The notes beneath the pieces are model-generated. The model was not told the origin of the DNA and searched no databases. It worked only from the letters and a program-made list of their open reading frames with translations. From Asterochloris sp. CNOR1 (taxonomy: Eukaryota; Chlorophyta; Trebouxiophyceae; Trebouxiales; Trebouxiaceae): DNA of 64,000 nucleotides. A program made the translations under genes and the position numbers. The DNA is taken from positions 434,001 through 498,000 of the forward strand of contig OZ017753.1 of assembly GCA_963969365.1 (NCBI GenBank). The letters are read 5' to 3'. Below are positions 32,302-44,300 of the stretch, one piece after another; the first letter of the stretch is position 1, and each line of letters opens with the position of its first letter.

Positions 32302-35300
32302 TTAAATAATGGGTTTCTGTGGCGTGCCTGTCACAGGGCACAGCCCGTTGAAGTGTTGCAGGTAGTCATTCCAGTCTGATCGCCTGGCCACAATGCCAGA
32401 CTTTGTGAGCACACGCTCAGCAGGTAGAATAGGGTAGCCTGCACACGCAGGCCGCACATTCAGCTATCAAAGCCACCCACCGAGACACATGGCACCTGGC
32501 CCGCCCTCAAAGCGCCACCAGGGTCAGAGCTGCACTCAGGCCACACAGAAGATGCATGCAAGCCACCCTGCAACTGCACCTTGGCCTGCTGGCAGGCTTG
32601 CTTGGAGGCCCTGCAGCCTGAGACCCATCTGTGATGGCACATCCCGGGCTCTGGGCAGGGTGAGCTGTAAAACAGCCATGCAACTTCAAGTCACCTGTGA
32701 CTGCACACCCTGGCCTCATGGCAGGGTGGGCTGGGAAGGTGGCAGCCTGAGACCCACCTGTGATAGCGCAGGTCTCTGCCGGCTTGCGGCACGCGTGGCA
32801 GACAACAGCGCCCTCATAGGTGTCCACCCCACACTGTGTGCAGCTGCGCTGGCTGAGCTCCTGGGCCACGCTCTGGTCCATGCTGATGGCAAGCACCCAG
32901 TCACGAGCCTGCAATGCAAGTGAGAGTCTGCGTGGCGTAAGGGGCAGGTCTGTGGTTTGGAGGCACTGCATGCACTCGGGAGGTCAGGGAAGGTGAGGTA
33001 AAGTGGTCCTCGTCCAGTCGTGGGGCTGCATGGCAAGGGCGCAGGCTGTGGCTGGGCTTCATCAGCAGTATCCGTGTACATGCTGTGCCCAGCAGGCTCA
33101 TGGGTGCCACCAGCAACCAATTGTGGGTCTTGTGCATGGCGGCACATGCGGGGCCGCCAGCTGTGGCACGGAGGGTTTACCAGCAGCGCCCAGTGTGGTC
33201 ACCTGCTGCAGGGTGCACGCACTGCCTGCAAACAGTGAGAGGATGTGAGGTGCTATCAGCAAACGGTGGCGGGCCTGCAGTGTAAGTGGCATCAGCTGTG
33301 GACAGGGGGCGCTGTCCGCACATTTGCTGTGGATGTGAGGCGCCAGCAGCACACAGTTGGGGCCTGCAGCCATGGGAAGGGAGGTTGCCAGGCATCTGAA
33401 CTTGAGGCAGTGGATGCAGACTATGAGGCAGCACCCTCAGCCAGGTCCCTGAGGCACCTGCTGACGGCTGCCATGGGTGGATACCCCTGGAGCATGGTCT
33501 CTGTGACTGCAGCATGGGCTGTGTGGCGCATGCAGAGGTCACTGCATGCAATAGAAGCTCCTGTCGTCCATGCTGTGTCCTTGCTGAGACCTGTCTCCAT
33601 CGCGATGGGGGCGCTGGCGCTGTGCGGGCTCTTTGCTGCACAGCTGTTCGTTTGGCATCTGTCCGTGCTGTGTGTCTGATATCTTGGTCTTTCAGCTGAC
33701 GATTGCTGCAGCTCGTATCAGATAGGCTGTTTTTTGAATCTGGAGCACAGCACAGCTGCCAGCCGCTACTTCAAAGCTGCCAGCCACCAACACAGTGGCC
33801 CCCGCCAGTCAGCAACCCCAAGCTCCCACAGCTTGAGGCTCCCTCCAAGGGAGGTACAGGTCTCTAGAGCCACTGCAAGCCCCCTACCTCTTCTCGCCGC
33901 GCCTCTGACAGGTAGTGCTTCTCTGGCAAGTGGAAATCAAAAGGAATGTCAGTCTGCACAAAGTCAGCATTCTCAATGGCGCTGCCATCAGCGTCCTCCA
34001 TTGCCTCTGTCAGGTCCAGGTAGCGATTGAGGAACACAAAGGCCATGTTGAGGCGTCCTGCGTCCCTGTTGGCTGCGCCTGCAGCGTGGCAGCAGCAATT
34101 GCAGAGCAGACGGAGGAAGGCTGCGACCACACTGCCCCACAAGTTGGGCTGCAGCAGGGAATGCAAATAGTCGAGCTGGCTCAGAGCTGGCCAATAGGGT
34201 TTTGCTTTGCGCTGCTGTGCAAGCGTTATTGTGCATCAGCACTGGCAACCATTGGCACCATCTGCTGGCAAGTGATTGGAAGCGAGACAGCTCCCTGCCG
34301 CTGGAAGCCTGCCACACCCAACACCACAGGCTTAGGTTTGTGTCCACCAGCTGCCACACTGGCTGCCGGAGGTCCTCTTCATCCCACCCAGCAGCCTGAC
34401 ACCATTCAGGGCCCCCAACCTGCTTCATAGAAGGCCTTGTCCGCAGGGATCTCCCCAATGTAGCGCAACAGAGAGGTTGCCTGCTTGGCAGCCATCTGCT
34501 GCAAGCCAGCTGCCTGGCAGCGCCGCCGCATGACCGTGTAGTGGCAGGCCTCCCACAGGCGCCGCACCACCTGCACATGGACAGGCTGCAGCGTTGGAAT
34601 GTGGCTGCCGATATGCTGAAGCAATGGTTGAGCAGGGCTGCTCAGTTATCAGTGTGCATGCAGCACAAAGTCAGGCTGCAGCGCTGCAGTGTGGCTGCCT
34701 GAGTGCCTCAAGAGATGGCGCGCATGCAGCGTTGCACCACGTCCTAAGCCTGGGTGTGGCTGCAAATATATGCTCAAGCAAGGCTGTTCAGGAATGGGCT
34801 TGCATGCAGCACTGCAGCGCCTGCACCGGCGGAGTGCATTGCTTCAACAAGGCTGCTCAAGGGAGGCATTTGCCGCACATGACACTCATTCACAGCTGCT
34901 GATTAGCAAGGCGCAGTGCTCCGCAGACTGTTGCCAACACTGACAAACGTCTGACAAAGCCTACCGTGCTTCAACAACAGAGATAACTTGCAGCCCTCAG
35001 CAGCAGTAGTAAGAAGCACACACTGCAGGCAGTAGCCCCCAGATCTTGATGGTGGGTGGGGCTTGCAGGCGTCCCTGTCTATGCAAATCGAAGCACCTCT
35101 GCACAGCCTCTGCCCTCACCTGCAGATCTCACCTGCACTTGCAGGGCTGTGGCATGAAAGTCTACCTTCAGCTGCACCAGGACAGTTCCCCCAGGCAATG
35201 CAAACTGCCCCACAGACCCAGGCAGACCTGAGTGTGCTGGGCCATGGCGTCAGGGCCGGCCTCCAGCTGCACAAGGACTGCTCTGAGGAATATGGAGCAG

Positions 35301-38300
35301 GCCTCCTCAGCCTGAGGGTCTGCTGCATCTGCAGGCACCCCCAGCACCTCCCTGGCGACATGTGCGTAGAGCTCCAGGTTCCCAACGTCAGGGGACGCCC
35401 CATGCTGCGCCAGCGCCAGCGCTGCGGCCGCAAAGTCGCCCTGCTGCGCCTTCTGCTTGGCGTGCCTGCAGCTCAGTCAGTGTTGGCGGTGCAATCATGG
35501 GCACCATATTTTCATTACGAGGGTGGCCCCGCTAGAACAGGTAGATATGTCAGTGTACCTAGAGCGTGTCCAGATCGTGGTCCCTGCTCATGCTTGCAGC
35601 AAAACTGGCTGAGCACGCCTTGCGTGCCTGAGAGCTCTTCCTGCCCGGCTGAGGTACTCAGGCCGGACCAGCACAAGTCAAGGCCATTCGCAGATCTCAC
35701 CAGACGGCCTGTTAAAGCCAGGTCTCACAACCACAGGAGTAGGCCCCACAGCACCTCCCGGCGCACCTGGCGTGTGCTTCCAGCCCATTGAATCTTTGAA
35801 GATCTAGCAGGCAGCCTCCCTATCAATATACCTGGCTACACCTGTGCAGGCCGCACAGCATCGGCATGCCCGCAAAGGCCTTGTCTACCTCATCTGACAG
35901 TGTATCGTGCCTGTGCCTCAGGCCCTGTCTGCACTGCCGCCTCGTGCACCACTGCCCAGAGCCCATTGCCACAAGGAGAAGCGCATCATTCTCCTGAGTG
36001 GTTGCCTGGTCAGTGTGACAGGCTCAAGGCACAGCAGCTCACCCCAGCACACTTGTGGCATGCTTGGCCAGGACCTGAAGTCCTCGAGGAATGAGCACAG
36101 CTAGGCAGTGCGCCTGACAGGAATGGTGGCCTTTGCCGCTGCCCAGTCAGCGCTGTGAGCACTTTCAGTCGTCAGAACACCCCATCTGACAATGTATCAT
36201 GCCTGTGCCTCAGGCCCTGTCTGCACTGCCACCTCGTGCACCACTGCCCAGAGCCCATTGCCACAAGGAGAAGCGCATCATTCTCCTGAGTGGTTGCCTG
36301 GTCAGTGTGACAGGCTCAAGGCACAGCAGCTCACCCCAGCACACTTGTGGCGTGCTTGGCCAGGACCTGAAGTCCTCGAGCAATGAGCACAGCTAGGCAG
36401 TGCGCCTGACAGGAATGGTGGCCTTTGCCGCTGCCCAGCCAGCGCTGTGAGCACTTTCAGTCGTCAGAACACCCCAATGGACAAAGGGAGCCCACCTGAC
36501 GGCGTATCTGGCCTGTGCATCAGGCCCAGCCTGCGCAGCCAGCTCGTGCACGCGCTCCCAGTCCCCACGCTGGGCAAACAGTTCAACTGCCTGGGCGGCG
36601 TTGCCGGCAGAGGCCAGGCCCTCAGCATCACGGGCAGCCACCAGGTGCTGCGCGTGATGCTGCTGCACGTACTGCTGCAGGGCAGGGTCGCCCTCGGCAG
36701 CTGCCCGTGCCTTTTCAAAGAGGCCACCCTGCACGTAAGCCCTGCAGAGGCACAGCAGTGAATGTCATGGCTCAGCCTCAACTTTGAGGAAGTGGCTGCC
36801 CAGCACGTAGGTCATACTGATCCAACAGGGAGCTCTGGAGCGAAACGCGCACGTGATACGAGCCAGCGCTCACAGCCACATGGCAATGCCTGCAACAGCC
36901 TTGCTACCAGCTGAGGGCACTTGCGGCAGGTGACTGTGTCTGCTCGTTTCCCAGGCATGCAGCCTATACATACACATGACGATGCCTTGATAACAATTGA
37001 AGGACAACGCAAGTCTTCCAGTGCACATGGCAGCCAGGCAGCAGCAGCATGTGACCCACCCAACAGGTGCAGGCATGTCATGAACAACCTCAGGTCCGTC
37101 AAACTTGGGCAGGGCCATGTGAAATCCACTCGACAGCTGCGGGCACATCATTCAATGCCCTGAGGTCTGTCAAAGTTGGGGTGTCAGCCAGGCCACAAAG
37201 AACCCACCTGACAGCTGCGGGCACGTCATCAATGCCCTGCAGCAGCTCTGCAGCGGCCTCATGGCGCCCGATGAGCACCAGTCGCTGGGCCACCGCATCC
37301 ACCACCTCTGCAATGCGGTTGCGCTGGTTGGTCATGGCCAGGCTGACGGCGCTCTCCCAGACCTGCATGCCAGTCACCACAGATGGTCCCAGAGGTGCCA
37401 GGTCATCATGCTGTGTGTGGCTGCAGCAGGGGGCATGAGCAGTTGACAAGGCTCATGCAGACCTGCATGCCAGGCAGCAGGTGGCTGCATGCCATTGCTA
37501 GGACAGGGCAACCTGACTGCAAGGCAGGGGGCTGTAATGGCAGCACGCTCCTGCCAGAACTGAGAAGCAGGCTGCATGCTGCAATCCCATAGGCACTGTG
37601 CGACAGCTTTCCAAAAGGCCTGCAGCCAAGGAGCTGTGGGCCACATACAGTCAAAATCTCCACGAATTCATCAATGCTGCTGTTTGCTGCCCTGTTGGCG
37701 GACACCTGGCCACTCCATTTGCAGGCAAGCTGTGGGACACAGCAAGGGAAGGCGCCGGTGTCATGCTGCATGCTGTCTCATGATAAAAGTGACCTTCGCC
37801 TGCTGCAGGGCATCGTCATTGATGCTGTCCTCTGCTGTAAGGACTAGCAACCTGCTTTGCCAACCGCTTGTCTATGATCATCATGAAGCACAAGTCCATC
37901 CTAGTTCAGTAGCAGCCGATGTGCAGGCAAGCAGCGCCACACAGTCAACAACCCCGCTTTTATGGGCGCGTATGGGCGCAGGCCACAGAAGCCGCCAGCG
38001 TCAGCATCAACCTGCTTGCAGCCAGTCTTGCGCTCAACTGCATGCTATCAACCCATTGAGCTGCTCTCACTTGCTCCAGGAAGTCCACGTTGCTGCTGTC
38101 CTCCGCCGTGACTGAGAGGTAGGCGTCGATGGCGCGGTTCCACTCGCGTGCCCGCTCAAAGGCCTTGGCCCGCGACAGGGCTGCCTCTGGCCCCTTGGAG
38201 CCTGCCCCAATGCTGGCCTGGATCTCCTCATGCACCTCTGCCACCTGCAGGCTTGTTAAAGGGTGGTCAAGGGACAGCTGCAAACAGTGGATGCAGTAGC

Positions 38301-41300
38301 ACAAGGGCTGAACTGGGACCCTCATGCACCTCTCTCATCTAGGGGCATGCAGGCGGCTGTGATCTAATGGCTGCTCTTGAGGGGAGAAACAGCATCTGAG
38401 CAAAGGTTGTACATTCCTTGTGCACTCCTGCGACCTTAGGACATGCAGGGGACTGCCGGTTGCTGTGAGCTACTCGTGAGGATCGCAGCAGCACCTGTTT
38501 TAAGTGGCCAGCATGTGCAATCCGGCAGATCTGCAAACCCAGGCAAGACCCCGAGCAGCGCAGGCAAGAGTCCACCTTTGTGGGCAGGTGGGCCTCAGCA
38601 AAGTTGAGCAGCACTGCAACAAAGGCCATTACCGAGAGCATTCTGGATGTTGACACATGCAGCACCACTGTACAGGTGACAGGCCACCATTGGGCAGGTG
38701 TGTTGCGTCAGTGAGCCGCACTACAGCCTCCTCAACCGCAGTCCTGCTGCAACACACTGAACATACCAAGCAGGAAACTGCAGGTAGCCCACCTTGGCAG
38801 GCAGGTGGGCCTCTGCGACACGCAGGGCATCCTCCCACCGGCGGGCTGCCCGGTACATGGCAAGTGCAGCTTCTGGCTGCTTGGCGCGCACAAACAGGGC
38901 CTCTGCTGTGGCCCAGTCCTGCTGGGTGGCTGCCAGGTTGCCCTGCATGATGTGCAGCGGCAAGTTGAGACCAGAGCTGGGCCCCTTCAGGGGGAAGGGG
39001 GCCAAGGCATCCAAAGAGGTTTGTCTGTTGCTGCTGGACACACACCCTAAACCGCATGACTGAGTACCCTATGGCAGACCCTTGCGGAAAGGGACAGGCC
39101 GTAAGGATGGCCAGGAGTGTAGGTGAGGACACCAGCTGCATAACAAACTGTGATTGCTGCATTGCCCTTGAGTGATAGTCTGCACCAGTCATGAGGCGCT
39201 CCAGCCACGTGCCAGTCTGGCAAAACCTCGAGTAGTGGGGAATCGAAGCCACAAGATGCTGCCAGATAGATGCACAAGCCACAGCCAAGCTCACTAGCGA
39301 GACTGGCTCCTGCTTAGGGCCTGCAGCAGCTGTCAGACCCACCTGAGCTGCTAGGATGTCCGGCACAGACTGGGGGTCGCAGCGCTCAGCCACGCTCAGC
39401 GCGGCCGCCCAGTCCTGCTGGTGGCACCACATGTCAATGGCCTCCCGCGGCTTGCCAGCCTTGACAAACTCATCCTCAGCCTCCTGGAAGCGTCCTGGAA
39501 GCATTCACATGGAGGCTTACTCTCATGATCAAGTGAAGGCCTCTCTGCCAAGGGCTCTGCAGCCCATGCAGCACATTGCTGCAGAGCTGAGCAGCCACTC
39601 ATAAAGTGAGTGTGGCTTTGCATGAGCTGTCAGGATTGCCTCTTGGCCTCTGGCAGCCAGCCTGAGGGCATTTAACAGGGAGGTACAGTCCAGGACAGTC
39701 ACGCATGATGGGAAGCACTTAGCCTGATCTTAGGTTGGAGGCATTGCAGTACAGCTTCACAGAGCAGACTCATACGTTGACACCGCTCACCAAGCATCAC
39801 AGGCCCTCCAGAACAAGCTGCCGCCCGCAGAAGTGAGCCAAAGCTTCACTTCAGGGTTTTAAATGAACCACGAGCCTTTGTTATTTGTGTCTGTCATTGT
39901 AATGATTATCTCACCTTCATCCTCAAACCACATGGCATACTTGAGGTGCACGTCTAGCAGCTTATGCTGGGCGTTGGGACCCTTGCACATCTCAAAAGCG
40001 TGAGCGAAGGCCCCAGACTCGGCAGCATAGTCTATGGCCTGCACAGCAGCAGGCACAGGGGGCATCAACAACAGCTCAGGGCACTGAGACCGCCTGCCCA
40101 TCGGCGAGCTGGACAGAGCATAGCTGACAGGGTGGGTCGCAGCACCTTTAGAGAGACAGCAAGCTCCTGTGCTGCTGAGGCTGCCGACAGGCAAGTCCAT
40201 TGTGGGTCTGACAGGCAACCAGGAGGTATTCAGCTGCTCTTGAGTGCACACAAGCCAAGTGATTGCATGGAATTGCTGCTGTTGGTCCTGCCTGTCATGA
40301 GCTCCCTGACAGCACTGATTCAGCACCTTCAGCTGGGGGGGGTAGCACACGGCACTGCTTATGTTGCAAAACTGGCTTCACAGGGTCCTGCTGAGTCACC
40401 TGGTCCAGCAGCCCAGCCCTGGCCAGCATCTGGCTGCCTTCGTCCCCTCCAAGGCTGACTGCCCACATGTATGCAACCTGCAAAACATTGATGACAAATG
40501 ACGAGAGAGAGACTGAAATCGAGACAGGATCCCGGGAACAAGAGTGAGCCAAGCGGGAATGGTGCAGCCTAGCAGGTGTAAACGTTGAAGAGCTTTGCCC
40601 TATCAAGCAGTGGCCCCTGTAGACTGTGCATGTATGCTTTGCAATGGTAGCCTGACTGCACTGTGCAGCCTGCACACCGCCGGGTGCACGCCACCAGCGC
40701 ACTTGATCACAGCCTGCAGCCCCCCCTCTGTGTCTGTGCCATCTTGACTGCTCCTGCACCTCCCCCTTGCGCTGCACTCTGACCTCACCATGCAGCTAGG
40801 CTGCTGTCTGCGGTCCTGTCCTGATGTCTGGCCCCTCCATGCAGTTGCCACACCCCGCCCCGTACTTGACCACACCTTGCAGCCCACAGGCCACTGCCTG
40901 CAGCCCTCCCCATTTGTCTAGTCCCTTCCATGCAGCTGCTGCAGCCTTCACTGCCCCCCACAGGCGCACCTGAGCCACGGCCTGCGCCCCGCCATACTGC
41001 TTGGCCATCCTCAGGGCAGCATCCCACAGCTCTGCCCCTTGATACATTTGCAGAGCCCCCTGCCAGTCCCGGGCCTCCACAAAGTGCTTCTCAGCCTCCC
41101 GGAAGTTGCCGTCCTGCGCCTGCTTGCGGGCCAGGTGGGCATGTGTCTCCACCAGGAGGTCCTGCAGCAGCCAGCAGAGCATCGGCAAAAGGACTAAAAG
41201 CGTCATGCAGACAGCGAGGCGGATGGGAAACCCAGTCACTGAGTAGGCAGCCTAACAGCTTTTCAAGGTGGGCATCCACCAGCAGGCCCTGCAGCAGCCA

Positions 41301-44300
41301 GCAGTGCAGTGGCATCAGAGAAGCGTCACTCAGACAGTAAGGCGCATGGGAAGACCAGCCACTGGCTAGGGTCCACAGCAGCTTGCAAAGTGGGCATGTG
41401 TCTCCACCCACAAGTCCTTCAGCAGCCAGCAGTGTAGTCGCAGAGCTGTGGATCCGGCAGTGTCCTTCAGCAGCCAGCAGTGTAGTCGCAGAGCTGTGGA
41501 CCTGGCAGTACCCCCAAGGACTGCATTCAGACTGTGGGCTGCATGGCATGGAATCGTTCCTGATTGCATCTGATCTGGACACAGAAAGTAGCATAGCAGC
41601 ACAGAGGGGCTGGTTCAGGCCACGCATGCCCTCACCTGGCAGTGCACAGAAGCCAGGTGCAGGGCAGCGCAGGGAGCACTGCTGGCGCAGGCCGCTCAGT
41701 CCTCACGGAGCAATGCTCAGCTCCATGATCACCATGCAGCGCAGGACCTCACCTGGCGGTGCAGTGCTGCCAGGCAGCAGGTGTCCTCCAGTCCTGGACT
41801 GCCACCGCATGCAGCCAGCAGCAAAGCTGACCTAGCAATGCACCGCCATCGGGCACATCATGCAGCACCCATCCGGCATGGCCACCACCATGTGCTGTGC
41901 AGCGCAGGGTCTCACCCGGCGGTGCACCGCCACGAGGCGCAGCATGTGGTCATACATCTGCTGTTGCTTGTACATGTTGATGGCAGCATCATAGTCCCTG
42001 ATGCTGCAGTACATCTTCTCTGCAGCCTTCCACTGACCATGAGCTGCCAGCTCGCCGGCTCGTCTGGTGTAGAGCTCCTGCAGACAGGTTGCCCACAGAG
42101 GAGTAAGGAGCCTGGAGCATTGAGATGCAGGCTGGGGCCCAGACAACTGCTCTGGCCTGCCAGCTCTTGGGCACGCCTGAAGGAGCTCCTGCAGGAAGCC
42201 ATCAACAGAAGGCTGAGGGATGCAGCTAGGCACAACTCGGGGCCAGAAGCGTGCACAGCAGTGCCTCCACTCAGCTCGAGATCACCAGCCTGCAGACTCT
42301 GTCTGGACGGAGCTCCTGCAAAAACTCTTCGTGAACTTACAGCCTGTGCAGTGAAAGTGCCATTCCCTAGGCCAGGGAAGTTTCCTCAGGCGGGAAGCTG
42401 CTATGCCTACTGCTCGAGGACACTGTCAGAGAGCGTCCCAGCAGGCACAAGGCAGTAATGATGCTGTAAGCTGACCAGGGTCTTACAGGGTGCACCCTGA
42501 TGCGCTCAGCATACTCACACTGACTTCCTGCTCAGACAGGTAGCCGGCTGCAACCTTGTGGGCAGCCTCCCACTTGCCCTGCTGGGCATACATCTCAAAG
42601 GCCTGCACAGCAGGCAGGGATTGTTTTCTACAGCTGCGCAGTGATGCCAGCCACCAAGCATGCAGCAGCATGGCCAAAACCCTCCATGCAGAGCTGCACA
42701 GTGTGCCTTCGGCTGCCTGATGGAGTGCTGGATGCTGACCTGGTGGGCCATCCCTGCTTTAATGAAGTGTCGCTCTGCCTCCTCCAGGTTGCCTGCCTGC
42801 TCAAAGTGCTCGGCAATGCGCTTGTAGTAGGGCTTCGATGTCGTAGGATCCTGCAGAGCAACAGGACAGCACTGCTTCCTTCACATACAGCACAGTAGAT
42901 GCGCCTTTGGCCAATTGATCAGGAGCAGAGGGCCTCATTCGACAGCACCCAAAATGAAAGGTAGGGGTCCGTGCATGCAGATCTTGCCACCTCATCTGGC
43001 ATCAAGCGGGTAGGTGGTGTCACATTGCCATATCCAAGCCGTGCCTCACCTGTATGCAAAGGAGGTCAATGACCAGCTGGGCTGCCATCACTGCCACTAG
43101 GATGCCGTTTGCACCGCCCGAGCTGCTTCGAAGCCAGCCAACTCTGTGGAACACCCTCAAGGCACTGAGAGGCGCACCTGAGAGTCCAGGATGCCAGCTG
43201 CCTTCTGCCACTGCCTGGCTGCCATGGCAGCATCAATGGCCTTGATGGTCTGCCCAGCCTCGATGAAGTGGTTGATGGCAGCATCCACCTGCATCCAGGC
43301 TGTAGCTTAGCAGGCAAATCCAAGGTGTGGTGGCAGCATCATGAGACAGCTGCCTCATGCTACTGTCTGGCCGCCATGGGAGAGAATCAAGGCCTTCATG
43401 GTCTGCCCAGCCTCAATGAAGGGGCAAATGGCAGCATCCACCTGCATGCGGGCAGCAACTGAGAAGGCAACCTTGAGGTGTACTGGTAGCCATCCCACAC
43501 CACAGGTTGTATAACTGGTTCCCCTGGTGAGTCCAGCCCCCACCTGCTGGGCACCCATTACCAACAGGCAAGTTGCTATACTTGAAGCAGGCCAAGGAGG
43601 ACCCTGATTCAGCAATCTAAGCTGTTGCTGATGACTTCCTGTTGTCAAGACACATAGAGGGCTTGCAGCCAGCACTGCATGCCTTCGAGGGCACCTGACA
43701 GGCAACAAAGCAGCAAGTTGTCTCCTGAGTAAAAACAACTGCCAAATTTGTGTATTTGTTCGCCAGAGACAGGCCAGCTAATGCTGCAGCTGAGCTCTGC
43801 TGCCAAGCCAACCTGGTGCTGACTCATAAGCCAGTCGCCCCACTGCTCCTCAAGGAGCACAACATCCCCTGGAGACTCCTGCCGGGCCAGGTCCATTGCC
43901 TTGCGATAGCAGTGGCCCCTGCGGGCAGGTGCAGCACCGCTTACCCAAAATTCCCCAAGACTGCCTTCCTGCCTGTGCCTGCCTGCGTGCCCTGGGTCAG
44001 AGACAAGGCCGCTTGCACAAAGAGCATGTGACATCAGGCCGGGTGGAAGACTATCTTGCATGTAGAGTGCAGCACGCTTTGGCAGGGTGCCGGGATGGCA
44101 TGCCACATCTTGTGGGTCAGGAGCAGTGTGAGGAGCGGATGATGGCATAGAGGTGCACTTGCAGCAGGCAACAGCAACTCCAAGCAGTTTCTAAGCAAGA
44201 GACCCAGGGAGGCCTTGCAAACCTGACCTCTTGCAGCTCAGCTGGCTCAGGTGTAAGGACTTGAAGCAGCATTGAAAGCGACAGACGATGTCACACACCT

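Noticed and set aside
33245-33679. 144-codon plus-strand frame with a hydrophobic C-terminus inside IFT172 intron 31
   Set aside because: No homology recognised, antisense to a fully phased gene, and its region is repeat-laden intron; hydrophobicity follows from GCTG-rich composition.
35900-36386. Paired 64-codon plus-strand frames that look like a duplicated small gene
   Set aside because: They are the antisense view of the 292-bp intronic duplication of the exon 28 border.
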